This document shows positions 1 to 8,773 of a DNA stretch of 64,000 nt, one piece after another; the first letter of the stretch is position 1, and every line of letters starts with the position of its first letter. This DNA is from CAVPUA01 sp963708805. GTDB taxonomy: Bacteria > Actinomycetota > Actinomycetes > Mycobacteriales > Jatrophihabitantaceae. A program made the position numbers and the translations under genes. Location: contig CAVPUA010000003.1 in NCBI GenBank assembly GCA_963708805.1, forward strand, positions 682,001 through 746,000, in the 5' to 3' direction. A model generated the notes under the pieces. It saw only the letters and a program-made list of their open reading frames with translations. It was not told the origin of the DNA and did not search any database.

Positions 1-77
1 CGCAGCGTGGTCAGCATGCCCGTCGGGGCCTGAGCGACGAAGGTCCACAGCTCGGAATCGTCGAGTTCGGTGCCCAT
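1..77 (-). CDS. PPOX-type split-barrel protein, N-terminal fragment
   Basis: Only the first 25 or so codons are inside the window; the gene runs off its left edge. The start is an ATG at 77-75, directly abutting the TAG stop of the TetR gene (78-80), with a strong GGAGGA box inside the last TetR codons. The visible N-terminus contains ELWTFVAQAPTGMLTTLR, a pattern (FV....G.L.TL) common at the start of pyridoxamine-5'-phosphate-oxidase-like flavin or F420 binding proteins. The zero spacing to the TetR gene implies co-transcription and probable translational coupling. The family call is an inference from a short stretch. Confidence 0.45.
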   Translation of the reverse strand, partial: MGTELDDSELWTFVAQAPTGMLTTL

Positions 78-725
78 CTATTTCCTCCGGTCCGTGATGG
101 TGCGCGAGGTCGCGCCGCTGATGCCGTCGAAGAGTCGGTTGAAGGCGGCCGCGGCTTGGTCGGCGGCCAACTCCGGTTCGTCGGAGTTGGCGATGAACAG
201 GGCGGCGTCGTTGACGATCGCCAGCAACAGGTGGGCCATCACCCGGACCGGCTGGGGTTCGACGTCACCGTCGGCCACGGCCCGTTCGAGCAGCGCCGAG
301 AGCACGCCCAGGCCGTGCTCCTCCTCCAGGGCTCGCCACTGCTGCCAGCCGAGGACGGCCGGGCCGTCGATGAGCAGGATCCGCTGGACCCGGGGATCAC
401 GGGCGGCGGCCAGGAAGTTGAGCAGCCCCTGCCGCAGCCGCTCCAGGGCGCCGGCCCCGGTGTCCGGGGCGGCGGCGGAGGCGACGATCTCGATCTCGAG
501 CATCTCGAAGACGGCGGCGAACAGCCCACGCTTGTCGGCGAAGTGGTGATACAGCGCGCCTCGCGTGCCAACGCCCGCGGCGGCGACGATCTCCTCGGTG
601 CTCGTGTCGAAGTAGCCCTTGTCCATGAACAGCCCGCGCGCGGCGTCGAGGATGGCGGCGCGCGTCGATTCGGCGCGGGCGGCCACCGCCGAAGCGCGCA
701 CCGACGGCAGTTGATCAGTCGACAT
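78..725 (-). CDS. TetR/AcrR family transcriptional regulator
   Basis: A 215-residue DNA-binding repressor. The N-terminal helix-turn-helix spans roughly residues 18-65 (TRAAILDAARGLF, then TSTEEIVAAAGVGTRGALYH, then FADKRGLF), followed by a helical ligand-binding region. The ATG at 725 is chosen over an upstream in-frame start at 1010 because the latter would overlap the divergent acyl-CoA dehydrogenase and because 725 gives a normal TetR length. A 17-bp palindrome covers this start codon and suggests autoregulation. It lies divergent to the acyl-CoA dehydrogenase, 76 bp away, which is the likely target; ligand unknown, possibly an acyl-CoA. Confidence 0.9.
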   Translation of the reverse strand: MSTDQLPSVRASAVAARAESTRAAILDAARGLFMDKGYFDTSTEEIVAAAGVGTRGALYHHFADKRGLFAAVFEMLEIEIVASAAAPDTGAGALERLRQGLLNFLAAARDPRVQRILLIDGPAVLGWQQWRALEEEHGLGVLSALLERAVADGDVEPQPVRVMAHLLLAIVNDAALFIANSDEPELAADQAAAAFNRLFDGISGATSRTITDRRK

Positions 726-738
726 ACAGCCAGTATGT
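722..738. promoter_or_regulatory. Probable TetR operator
   Basis: ACATACAGCCAGTATGT is a perfect inverted repeat (6-bp arms ACATAC/GTATGT, 5-bp spacer) covering the start codon of the TetR gene and lying 64 bp upstream of the divergent acyl-CoA dehydrogenase start. Its position between divergent genes and its symmetry are typical of a TetR-family site; binding is inferred. Confidence 0.6.
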
Positions 739-801
739 TGCACGTACGGCCTGTAGGCCAGCCCAGCCACCAGATTTCCGCACCCCACCCGAGGACACGT
801 C

Positions 802-1965
802 GTGGACTTTGAACTGACCGAAACGCAGCAGCTGTTCCAGAAGACCGTGCACGAGTGGGTCGACCGCGAGGTTCCGAAGTCCTGGGCGCGTGAACTCGAG
901 GCCAAGGAGCGCGAGTTTCCCTTCGCGCTGTTCGACAAGTTCACGGCCGCGGGCTTCCACGGAGTAGGCATCCCGGAGGAGTACGGCGGCCAGGGCGGCG
1001 ACGTCATCACTCAGATGATCCTGGCGCGCGAGCTGGCTCGTTCCCTCGCTGGTCTGACCTGGGTCTGGGGTATCACCTCGTTCGCCGGCGGGAAGTCGGT
1101 CGGCCTCTACGGCAGCGAGGAGCAGAAGCGCAAGCACCTGCCGGCGATCGCCGAAGGCCGCGAGAAGTGGGCCATCGGGTTCACCGAACCGCACGGTGGC
1201 ACCGACCTGCTCGGTGCCATGCGCACCACGGCCAAGAAGGTCGACGGCGGGTACGTCGTGAACGGGTCGAAGACGTGGAGCTCGATGTCGCACGTCGCGG
1301 ACTACATCCTGCTGCTCGCCCGCACCGACGAGGCGGCCGAGAAGCGCCACCAGGGTGTCTCGCTGTTCATCCTGCCGGCCAAGAGCGAGGGCGTGACGAT
1401 CCGCGAGATCCCCAAGCTGGGCATGCGCTCGATGGGCTCGTGCGACATCTTCCTCGACGACGTGTTCATCCCCGAGGAGAACCTGCTCGGGGAGGAGAAC
1501 CGCGCCTGGTACATGCTGCTGCCGACCCTGAACAACGAGCGGATCATGCTCTCGTCGTTCTGCGTCGGGATCATGGACGGCGTCCTGGAGGACGCGCTGC
1601 GCTACGTCATGGAGCGCGAGGCGTTCGGTGGATTGATCGGCCGCTTCCAGGCGCTGCAGCACCACATCGCCAACATCGCCATGTGGCGCGACCAGGCCGA
1701 GCTGATGGTCTACCGCGCGGCGTGGCTGCAATCGTTGGGACGTCCGTGCGGCCAGCAGGCCAACATGGCCAAGGTCGTCGCGTCCGAACTCGGTGGACAG
1801 GCCGCGGACCTCGGCCTGCAGATCCTGGGTGGCATGGGCTACTCGGCCGAGACCGACATGCAGCGCTACTGGCGCGACGTGCGCCTGTTCCGCATCGGCC
1901 CGATCACCAACGAGATGGCCCGCAACGGCATCGCCGAAGGGCTCGGACTGCCCCGCTCCTTCTGA
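802..1965 (+). CDS. Acyl-CoA dehydrogenase
   Basis: A 387-residue FAD-dependent acyl-CoA dehydrogenase, full length for the family, which introduces an alpha,beta double bond into an acyl-CoA. The N-terminal helical domain starts with MDFELTETQQLFQ; the middle beta-domain carries the signature WAIGFTEPHGGTD near residues 130-140; the C-terminal helical domain has the YSAETDMQRYWRD and RIGPITNEMARN segments, with Glu371 in the position of the usual catalytic base. The start is a GTG with GAGGA six bases upstream. It is transcribed away from a TetR gene whose operator lies between them, so it is probably repressed by that regulator. Substrate chain length cannot be read from sequence. Confidence 0.93.
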   Translation: MDFELTETQQLFQKTVHEWVDREVPKSWARELEAKEREFPFALFDKFTAAGFHGVGIPEEYGGQGGDVITQMILARELARSLAGLTWVWGITSFAGGKSVGLYGSEEQKRKHLPAIAEGREKWAIGFTEPHGGTDLLGAMRTTAKKVDGGYVVNGSKTWSSMSHVADYILLLARTDEAAEKRHQGVSLFILPAKSEGVTIREIPKLGMRSMGSCDIFLDDVFIPEENLLGEENRAWYMLLPTLNNERIMLSSFCVGIMDGVLEDALRYVMEREAFGGLIGRFQALQHHIANIAMWRDQAELMVYRAAWLQSLGRPCGQQANMAKVVASELGGQAADLGLQILGGMGYSAETDMQRYWRDVRLFRIGPITNEMARNGIAEGLGLPRSF

Positions 1966-1988
1966 CCGACATCGCCCCTCGGGGTCGG
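1966..1988 (+). terminator. Hairpin after acyl-CoA dehydrogenase
   Basis: Directly after the stop codon, CCGAC...GTCGG encloses CCCC-TC-GGGG, giving an imperfect GC hairpin. There is no T-tract, so an intrinsic terminator role is only tentative. Confidence 0.3.
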
Positions 1989-2080
1989 ACGGCTTGTAGG
2001 CTGAAGGCCAGAAGGTCGGCGACGTCGTCACCCGTCCAGGGGTCGCTGCCACGCGTCGTTTCGTCCGTTAGGTAGGCGCT

Positions 2081-4280
2081 GTGCTCGATCGCACTCGGTA
2101 TGTTTCGCGCAGCGGCCTGGTTGTCGATCCGGTGCTCGTCGACTTCCTCGAGGAGGAGGCCATCCCGGGCTCGGGTGTCAGCGCTGACATGTTCTGGGAC
2201 GCGCTCGACCAGCTCATCACCCGCTTCGCCCCACGGAATCGTGAACTGCTGGCCCGGCGCGAGGTTCTGCAAACTCAGCTCGATGAGTGGCACCGTTCCC
2301 ACCGCGGTCGGCCGCACGATCTGGCGGCGTACAAGGACTTCCTCACCGAGGTCGGCTATCTCGTTCCCGTCGGCGCCCCGTTCGTCATCGACACCGACGG
2401 AGTCGACGACGAGATCGCTCACCTGGCCGGGCCGCAACTCGTCGTTCCCGCTTCCAACGCTCGCTACGCGCTCAATGCGGCCAACGCCCGGTGGGGATCG
2501 CTGTACGACGCGCTCTACGGAACCGACGCGCTCGGGAGCCCGCCGGTGTCCGGACCGTACGACCCCGCTCGGGGGGCGTCTGTCGTCAGCTGGGTTCGAC
2601 GGTTCCTGGATGAGTTCGTCCCCGTGGCAACGGGTTCGCACGCGACGGCGGTTCGGTATTCGGTCGTGGACGGGCAGCTGGTGGTGGATCAGGCCGACGG
2701 AACTAGCGCGCGCCTCCGGAACGCCGAGCAGTTCGCCGGCTACGTCGGGGCGGATCGTTCACCGGAAAGGGTGATGCTGCTTCACCACGGGTTGGGCATC
2801 GAGCTGGTCATCGACTCGACGACACCCGTCGGCCGGGTCGATCTCGCCGGGATTTCTGACGTCGTCATCGAGTCGGCACTGACCACGATCGTCGACTTCG
2901 AGGATTCCGTCGCGGCCGTGGATGCGCAGGACAAAGTGACGTGTTACCGCAACTGGCTCGGCTTGGTGACCGGCGAGCTGGTCGAGCAGGTAGCCAAGGA
3001 CGAGCGGACCTTCGTCCGGCGCCTCAACCCAGATCGCCTCATCACCACTCCCACCGGTGCGACGCGCGAGGTACGGTCGCGCGCCCTGCTCCTGGCCCGC
3101 AACGTCGGTCACCTCATGACGACGCCCGCCGTGATCGACCGGGACGGAATCGATGCGCCGGAGGGGCTGCTGGACGCGCTGGTCACCGTCCTCATCGCCA
3201 AACGCGATCTGGTGGAAGATCGCGCCGTATCCGAACTCGCGTACCGGTTCGATCTACGTCGTGAAGCCGAAGATGCACGGACCCGACGAGGTCGCCTTCG
3301 CCGAAGAGACCTTCGCGTTCGTCGAGCAGCTGCTCGAGCTGGCGCCGAACACCGTGAAGATCGGGATCATGGACGAGGAGAGGCGGACCACCCTCAACCT
3401 GGCTGAGTGCATCCGCGCCGCGCGCTCGCGGGTCGCCTTCATCAACACCGGTTTCCTCGACCGGACCGGCGACGAGATCCACACGTCGATGCAGGCCGGC
3501 CCGATGGTGCGCAAGACCGAGATGAAGCAGCAGGCATGGATCGGGGCGTACGAGGATCAGAACGTCGACATCGGACTGGCCTGTGGCCTGCGCGGGCGGG
3601 CGCAGATCGGCAAGGGCATGTGGGCCGCGCCGGATCTGATGGCGGACATGCTGCAAGAGAAGGTCGCTCACCCGCGGGCCGGAGCGAGTTGCGCCTGGGT
3701 TCCCTCGCCCACCGCGGCAACCTTGCACGCGACCCACTATCACCGGGTCGACGTGGCCGATCGGCAGATCGACATCCACGCCGGCGGGCCGCGCGCCGGG
3801 CTCGACGATCTGTTGCGCATTCCCCTTCAGGACGACGCCACCTCGTGGGATGCGGCGGAGATCCAGGAAGAGCTCGAGAACAACGCGCAGGGCATCCTTG
3901 GTTACGTCGTGCGCTGGATCGATCAGGGCGTCGGCTGCTCGAAGGTGCCTGACGTCCACGGCGTGAATCTCATGGAAGACCGGGCGACGTGCCGCATCTC
4001 GTCCCAACACATCGCCAACTGGTTGCTACACGGCGTCGTCGAGCTCGATGACGTCGATCGGACCCTGCAGAAGATGGCGGTGATCGTCGATGCGCAGAAC
4101 TCCGCCGACGCCCACTACACCGCGATGGCACCGGCCTTCACCGGCGGTGCGTTCCAGGCCGCACGCGATCTCATCGTCCACGGGGCCGGGCAACCGTCGG
4201 GCTACACCGAGCCCTTGCTGCACGCCCATCGGCTGGCGATGAAGCAGGCCACCGACACATCGACGGCGAACTCGAGCTGA
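2081..4280 (+). CDS. glcB: Malate synthase G (one wobble doublet breaks the frame)
   Basis: Condenses glyoxylate and acetyl-CoA to malate in the glyoxylate shunt. The reading frame changes once at 3232-3233; dropping one base of the doublet TC[CG]AAC gives 732 residues, the normal GlcB size. Family marks include GPQLVVPASNARYALNAANA near residue 126, the acidic active-site stretch DFEDSVAAVD near 271, NSRTGSIYVVKPKMHG just after the break, GIMDEERRTT near 427 and VRWIDQGVGCSKVPD towards the C-terminus. Start is a GTG at 2081 with a weak AGGTAGG box. The sequence on both sides of the break is under full conservation, so this is not a decayed pseudogene. Monocistronic; convergent with xdhC. Confidence 0.93.
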
Positions 4281-4288
4281 GCTGATGG

Positions 4289-5455
4289 TCATTCGCCGGT
4301 CACGCGCCCGCGACCGGCGGCCGAATGGGAGGGCGCGAGCTTGCGGTTCGGCCGGTGATTGGGATGGATGGGCCCGGCGATCGTGCGCAACGGTGTTCCG
4401 GAACCACCCCAACGCACGGCGATGATCTCGGCGGCGATCGACACGGCCGTCTCTTCAGGGGTGTGCGCTCCGACATCGAGTCCGATCGGCGCGTGCAGAC
4501 GTGACAGTTCGGCTTCGCTCAGGCCGAGTTCCCGAAGGCGCTCGAGTCGATCATCGTTGGTCCGCCTCGATCCCATCGCACCGACGTAGCCGAAGGGGCG
4601 GCGTAACGCGATCTCGAGCAGTGGAACGTCGAACTTCGGATCGTGGGTGAGGACGCAGACCACCGTGGATTCGTCGACATCCGCGTCGGCCAGGTACTTG
4701 TGCGGCCAGTCGACGACCACCTCGTCCGCGTCGGGGAAGCGCGCCTTCGTGGCGAAGGTCGGGCGGGCATCGCAGACGGTCACGCGGTAGCCGAGAAACG
4801 TCCCGATCCGCGCAACCGCCGCGGCGAAGTCGATGGCACCGAACACGATCATGCGTGGTCGCGGGGCCAGGCTGTTGACGAACACGGCGATGTCGTCGCC
4901 GTGTGGCTCACCGTTGGCGCCGTAGCGGACGATCCCACTCCGTCCCAGCACGAGCATGGCGGTGGCGTCGGTGCGCACGGCCTCGTCCAGCCGCTGGTCG
5001 CCCAGCGAGCCGCTGACGACCTCAGGTCGCACGATGAGCCGGCGACCCAGGCGCGAGTCGTCCGCGCTGATCAGGGTGGCAACGGCCACCGGACGACCGG
5101 CCCGCACGTCCTCGGCCAAGGAACCGAACTCGGGGAAGCTCTCGCGGTCGATCCGCTCGACGAAGATGTCGAGGATGCCGCCGCAGGTGAGTCCGACGCC
5201 GTACGCGTCGTCGTCGGACACCCCGTAGCGCTGAAGCAGCGCCACACCGTCGTCGCGGACCTGTTCGGCGAGCTCGTAGACCGCGCCCTCGACGCAGCCG
5301 CCCGAGACGCTGCCCACGGCGCTCCCGTCGGGCCCGACGGCCATGGCCGCGCCGGGTCGCCGGGGCGCGGACTGCCACGTCCCGACGACGGTTCCGACGG
5401 CGACGGTGTGTCCCTGCGTCCACCACGCCTCGAGCGCGTCCAGCACGTCACGCAC
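4289..5455 (-). CDS. xdhC: XdhC/CoxI family molybdoenzyme maturation protein
   Basis: A 388-residue XdhC-family protein. In the family, XdhC binds molybdenum cofactor, promotes its sulfuration and hands it to xanthine-dehydrogenase-type enzymes. The N-terminal XdhC/CoxI domain shows SAPRRPGAAM and GSVSGGCVEGAV; the C-terminal Rossmann-like domain shows VTVCDARPTFATKARFPDAD, VLTHDPKFDVPLLE and YVGAMGSRRTNDDR. Start is a GTG preceded by an excellent GGAGGTGAT box. It lies 17 bp downstream of modA on the same strand, so molybdate uptake and cofactor insertion are probably co-expressed. The probable client, an xdh-like operon, is 55 kb away in this window at 60.4-63.9 kb. Confidence 0.9.
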   Translation of the reverse strand: MRDVLDALEAWWTQGHTVAVGTVVGTWQSAPRRPGAAMAVGPDGSAVGSVSGGCVEGAVYELAEQVRDDGVALLQRYGVSDDDAYGVGLTCGGILDIFVERIDRESFPEFGSLAEDVRAGRPVAVATLISADDSRLGRRLIVRPEVVSGSLGDQRLDEAVRTDATAMLVLGRSGIVRYGANGEPHGDDIAVFVNSLAPRPRMIVFGAIDFAAAVARIGTFLGYRVTVCDARPTFATKARFPDADEVVVDWPHKYLADADVDESTVVCVLTHDPKFDVPLLEIALRRPFGYVGAMGSRRTNDDRLERLRELGLSEAELSRLHAPIGLDVGAHTPEETAVSIAAEIIAVRWGGSGTPLRTIAGPIHPNHRPNRKLAPSHSAAGRGRVTGE

Positions 5456-5472
5456 GTGCGATCACCTCCTGC

Positions 5473-6303
5473 TTACGGTGACTCGAATCCGGCCGCGCTG
5501 AGGACGTTCTGGCCGGTGGTGGACAGGACGTAGGCGACGAAGGCGGCGGCGGTGGTGGGGTTGGCGGCGTGGGTCAGCGGGGCGATGGGGTATTCGGTGG
5601 TGGCGTTGACGTCGGCCGGGATCTCGATGCCGGTGACGCCGGTGGCGGCTTTGACGTCGGTGACGTAGACGACCGCGGCGTCGGCTTCACCCAGGGTCAC
5701 CTTGGAGATGGTGGTCTTGGCGTCGGCTTCCTGGGTGACCGGTTTGATGGTCAGTTTGGCGTTGGTGAACACCTGTTCGGCGGTCGCGCCGCAGGGCGCG
5801 GTGTCGACGCAGAGCGCGACCTTGACCCCGGACTTGGCCAGGTCGTCCAGACTGGTGATCTTGGCCGGGTTCGCGCTCGGGACCGCGATCTCCATCGTGT
5901 TCTTGACGAAGTTGATCGGGTTGCTGGCATCGCCGGCGGTCACGACGGTGTCCATGTTCTTGGTCGCGGCCGAGGCGAACACGTCCGCCGGCGCGCCCTG
6001 GGTGATCTGGGTCGACAACGTCCCGCTCGATCCGTAGTTGAACGTCACCGTCACCCCCGGATGAGCCGCCATGAACGATTTACCCAGGTCGTTGAACGTC
6101 CCGGTCAACGACGACGCCGCGAACACCGTGATCGACCCCGTCAACACCGGCGCACTCGAGGACGCCGCCACCGAACTCGACGACCCACCCGACGACGCCT
6201 TCTTCGACGAGGAACTACACCCCGACACCACCACCGCGACCGCCACCAACACGACACCAGTGACCACACCGCCGCTACGAACCCGCGAGGAGAACCGTCT
6301 CAT
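5473..6303 (-). CDS. modA: Molybdate ABC transporter substrate-binding lipoprotein
   Basis: A 276-residue extracytoplasmic molybdate/tungstate-binding protein. The N-terminus has a twin-arginine-free lipoprotein signal ending in VVVSGC, so Cys29 or thereabouts is the lipidated residue, followed by a Ser-rich linker. The mature domain shows ITVFAASSLTGTFNDLG and NYGSSGTLSTQITQGAPADVF, classic ModA anion-site segments, and SKVTLGEADAAVVYVTDV near the C-terminus. No modB or modC is adjacent; instead xdhC follows after 17 bp. A small inverted repeat (GTAGTC...GACTAC, 6322-6340) lies in the upstream region. ModA assignment is firm; the specific oxyanion is inferred from family and context. Confidence 0.93.
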   Translation of the reverse strand: MRRFSSRVRSGGVVTGVVLVAVAVVVSGCSSSSKKASSGGSSSSVAASSSAPVLTGSITVFAASSLTGTFNDLGKSFMAAHPGVTVTFNYGSSGTLSTQITQGAPADVFASAATKNMDTVVTAGDASNPINFVKNTMEIAVPSANPAKITSLDDLAKSGVKVALCVDTAPCGATAEQVFTNAKLTIKPVTQEADAKTTISKVTLGEADAAVVYVTDVKAATGVTGIEIPADVNATTEYPIAPLTHAANPTTAAAFVAYVLSTTGQNVLSAAGFESP

Positions 6304-6365
6304 GGCCCTGAACCTAGTCCGGTAGTCCGCTTCTGACTACTGAGTGGGATACAGGTCATCCGACG

Positions 6366-6878
6366 TCATGCGTGGTCGATGAGCAGACAGGTGCTGGTCG
6401 CGTGGGCGACCACCCGCCCCCCGTCGTCGGTGATGGTGGCCTGCGAGGTTGCCGTGCGTCGGCCGATGGTCAACACCGTGCCCTCGCACGTCAGTCGCCC
6501 GGACGCGACCGTCACCGCTCGGGTGAAGTTGATCTTCAGTTCGAGGCTGGTGTACCCCTGGCCGACTCCGAGCTTGGTGTGCACCGCGCAGCCCAGCGCG
6601 CTGTCGGCCAACGTGGTGAGAATGCCGCCGTGCACCGAGCCGATCGGGTTGTACTGCCACTCGGCCGGTGTCAGCTCGAACACCGCTCGGCCGTCGGCGA
6701 ACTCGACGGGGCGGATTCCGGCCGTGACGAGGACCGGCGGGCCGGGCAGCATCCCGTCCGCGAACGATCGCAGGAAGTCCAATCCAGGCATGCCCTTGGC
6801 CGCGGACGCCAGGGCGAGCGGATCGTCCCAGCGATAGGTCCGTTCGCGGTCGGTGGCGATCGTCTCGTTGTCGGGCAT
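6366..6878 (-). CDS. PaaI-type hotdog thioesterase
   Basis: A 170-residue single-domain hotdog protein of the PaaI/YdiI group, which hydrolyse acyl- or aryl-CoA thioesters in the cytoplasm. The central helix carries GSVHGGILTTLADSALGCA with the conserved HGG, followed by the strand LELKINFTRAV and a terminal strand VAHATSTCLL. The ATG at 6878 has GAAGGAG seven bases upstream. It stands alone, between modA and padR on the same strand. Substrate is not readable. Confidence 0.85.
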   Translation of the reverse strand: MPDNETIATDRERTYRWDDPLALASAAKGMPGLDFLRSFADGMLPGPPVLVTAGIRPVEFADGRAVFELTPAEWQYNPIGSVHGGILTTLADSALGCAVHTKLGVGQGYTSLELKINFTRAVTVASGRLTCEGTVLTIGRRTATSQATITDDGGRVVAHATSTCLLIDHA

Positions 6879-6992
6879 GGGACGGCTCCTTCTTGTGTCC
6901 TATCTGACTACATAAAACCATAGCCAGACGGGACGCCCGAATGCGGAGTCCCCCGTCCGGTATGAACGGGGGACTCCGACATCAGGCCGAGC

Positions 6993-7613
6993 TCACTCGC
7001 CCAGAATGGCGTAGAGCTCCTTGCGCAGCTGGTCGATCTTCTCGACCGCGCGGGTCGTCTGCTCGGGCGTGGCGGTGAGGCCGAACTGGCGCAGGGCGCC
7101 CATCAGCTTCATCGCCGATCCGCGCAGCTGGCCGTGCTCGTCGTCGGCGTCGATGTTCCACGCCGCCGAGATCTGCTCGGCGTGCTCGTCGACGTAGGCC
7201 CGACCGGCCTCGGTCAGTCGGAAGTCGCTGCGCGGTGCCGCCGGATCGGTCGGCTCGATCAGCTGCTCGTCGGTGAGCTGGGCGAGTGTCGGATAGACCG
7301 AACCCGGGCTCGGACGCCAGGCGTCGTTGGTCTTCTCGGCGATCGACTTCATCAGTCCATAGCCCGACGCGGGGGCCTCGGCGAGCAGCGACAGGATCGC
7401 CGACCGCACGTCGCCCTTGCGGGCCCGCGAGCCCCGTCCGCCCGGGCCGTGGCCGAAGCCGCGTCCCCCGAGCTCGGGACCACCGAATCCCGGGCCACCG
7501 AAACCAGGGCCGAAGCCCCGTCCGCCGCGGGGGCCGAAACCGCCGTGGCGATGGCGCCGTCCGTGTCCGTGCGGACCGTGCTGCTGGGTGTCGCTCTCAA
7601 AGTTGCTGTTCAT
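6993..7613 (-). CDS. PadR family regulator with Gly/His/Arg-rich N-terminal tail
   Basis: A 206-residue protein. The winged-helix PadR domain occupies about residues 66-140 (GDVRSAILSLLAEAPASGYG, RPSPGSVYPTLAQLTDEQLI, FRLTEAGRAYV), followed by a C-terminal dimerisation helix. The first ~62 residues are an unusual low-complexity tail of Gly, His, Arg, Phe and Pro (HGPHGHGRRHRHGGFG, then repeats of FGPGFGG). Such tails occur on some actinobacterial PadR proteins and could bind metal or nucleic acid, but that is inference. The upstream 70 bp are rich in palindromes and repeats, suggesting autoregulation. Confidence 0.9.
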   Translation of the reverse strand: MNSNFESDTQQHGPHGHGRRHRHGGFGPRGGRGFGPGFGGPGFGGPELGGRGFGHGPGGRGSRARKGDVRSAILSLLAEAPASGYGLMKSIAEKTNDAWRPSPGSVYPTLAQLTDEQLIEPTDPAAPRSDFRLTEAGRAYVDEHAEQISAAWNIDADDEHGQLRGSAMKLMGALRQFGLTATPEQTTRAVEKIDQLRKELYAILGE

Positions 7614-7640
7614 GGTGGGTCTCCTTCAGAGATCAGGTAC

Positions 7641-7687
7641 GCATCGTTGCGATGCATCAACGATATATCGGAACGCATCGGAACGCA
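7641..7687. promoter_or_regulatory. Palindrome-rich control region of padR
   Basis: Three elements lie just upstream of the PadR start: GCATCGTTGCGATGC (7641-7655, perfect 6-3-6 inverted repeat), CGATATATCG (7661-7670, perfect 10-bp palindrome), and two direct copies of GGAACGCA (7670-7677 and 7680-7687). PadR proteins commonly bind ATATAT-containing palindromes upstream of their own gene; binding here is inferred. Confidence 0.5.
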
Positions 7688-7708
7688 AAATATTCCGGGC
7701 GCGGAATG

Positions 7709-8671
7709 TCAGTCCTGGTCGAAGGTCACGTCGACGTCCTCGAAGCCCTTGCTGCGCTGGGCGACGGCCTGGCTGGTGTAGGCATCGCGATCGCCGCGAG
7801 TGAGCCGCACGTTGTCGGTGAACGGCGTCATCAGCGAGCGGGGATGCAGGCGATCGACTCGCACCACGTTGATCTCGACGCACAGCACGACGACGACGGC
7901 GGTCAGGTACAGGAACGCGATCAAGCCGAGCACGAGGGCGAAGACGCCGTTCGTGGCGCTCGCGTTCTTGATCACGTGCGCGACGTAGACGACGCCGAAG
8001 GACTGCAGCAGTTGCCACAGGATCGCCGCGAGGACGGCACCGATCGCGACGTCCCTGGTCGACAGGTCGCGGGCGGTCGCGATCCGGAAGGCGAGCACGA
8101 ACGCGCCGGCGTTGATCACGGTCGAGCCCGCCAGCACCAACACCTTGGACGTGACGCCGAACGACAGGGCGCTGCTGGCCCCGAGCGTCGAGAGGACGAA
8201 GGTCGCCAGCACGGCCAGGCCGACCGTGCCGAGAAGCAGCAGGCTGCGCCCGCGCGCCTTGAACGGATTCGGCCGGTCGTTGCGAGGTACTCGCCAGGCC
8301 GTGTTCATGGCGTATTGACCCGCCTGCGCGACGCCGAGGGCTCCGTACAGCGAGCCGATGATGCCGATGATCAGTCCGGCCGTGCCACCACCGAGGTGTT
8401 TGGGGTCACCCAGTTGATCACCGACCACCGGGAACTGGCTCAGCGCCGAGTTGAGCACCTGATGTTGCAGAGCCGGGTGACCCGAGAGCACGAAACTCAA
8501 CACCGTCGACGACAGGAGCAGCAGCGGGAAGAACGAGACGAAGCCGTAGTAGGCGATGAGCGCCGCGAGGTAGGCGCCGGAGTCGTCGACGTACTTGTAG
8601 ATCACGGCCAACGGAAAACCGGCGCCCGGGTGGCGCTGCTGAAAATGGTCGAGCCGGTCCGAGAAGGACAT
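7709..8671 (-). CDS. YihY/BrkB family integral membrane protein
   Basis: A 320-residue membrane protein of the YihY/virulence factor BrkB family, function still unclear in most bacteria. It has about six hydrophobic segments, with family marks LAALIAYYGFVSFFPLLLL near residue 35, GGGTAGLIIGIIGSLYGALG near 100 and a late AVVVVLCVEINVV. The ATG at 8671 (MSFSDRLDHF) follows a GGGAGA box and gives the expected length; the longer in-frame extension upstream is antisense to the MFS gene. A charged cytoplasmic tail closes the protein. It precedes padR on the same strand but a padR-specific control region lies between them. Confidence 0.88.
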   Translation of the reverse strand: MSFSDRLDHFQQRHPGAGFPLAVIYKYVDDSGAYLAALIAYYGFVSFFPLLLLSSTVLSFVLSGHPALQHQVLNSALSQFPVVGDQLGDPKHLGGGTAGLIIGIIGSLYGALGVAQAGQYAMNTAWRVPRNDRPNPFKARGRSLLLLGTVGLAVLATFVLSTLGASSALSFGVTSKVLVLAGSTVINAGAFVLAFRIATARDLSTRDVAIGAVLAAILWQLLQSFGVVYVAHVIKNASATNGVFALVLGLIAFLYLTAVVVVLCVEINVVRVDRLHPRSLMTPFTDNVRLTRGDRDAYTSQAVAQRSKGFEDVDVTFDQD

Positions 8672-8773
8672 GATGAGGTCTCCCGCTGTCGGTGAGGGTG
8701 TACCCCGACTGAGGCCATCCCAAACTATGAGACTGTAATCCCGAGAGACGAGACCATCGATTACGGTGAGGCG

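Noticed and set aside
2081..4280. glcB, leuA, mshA, thiE, thrC and others as pseudogenes
   Set aside because: Sequence on both sides of each break is fully conserved and one removed base restores the exact family length; several are essential or near-essential genes.
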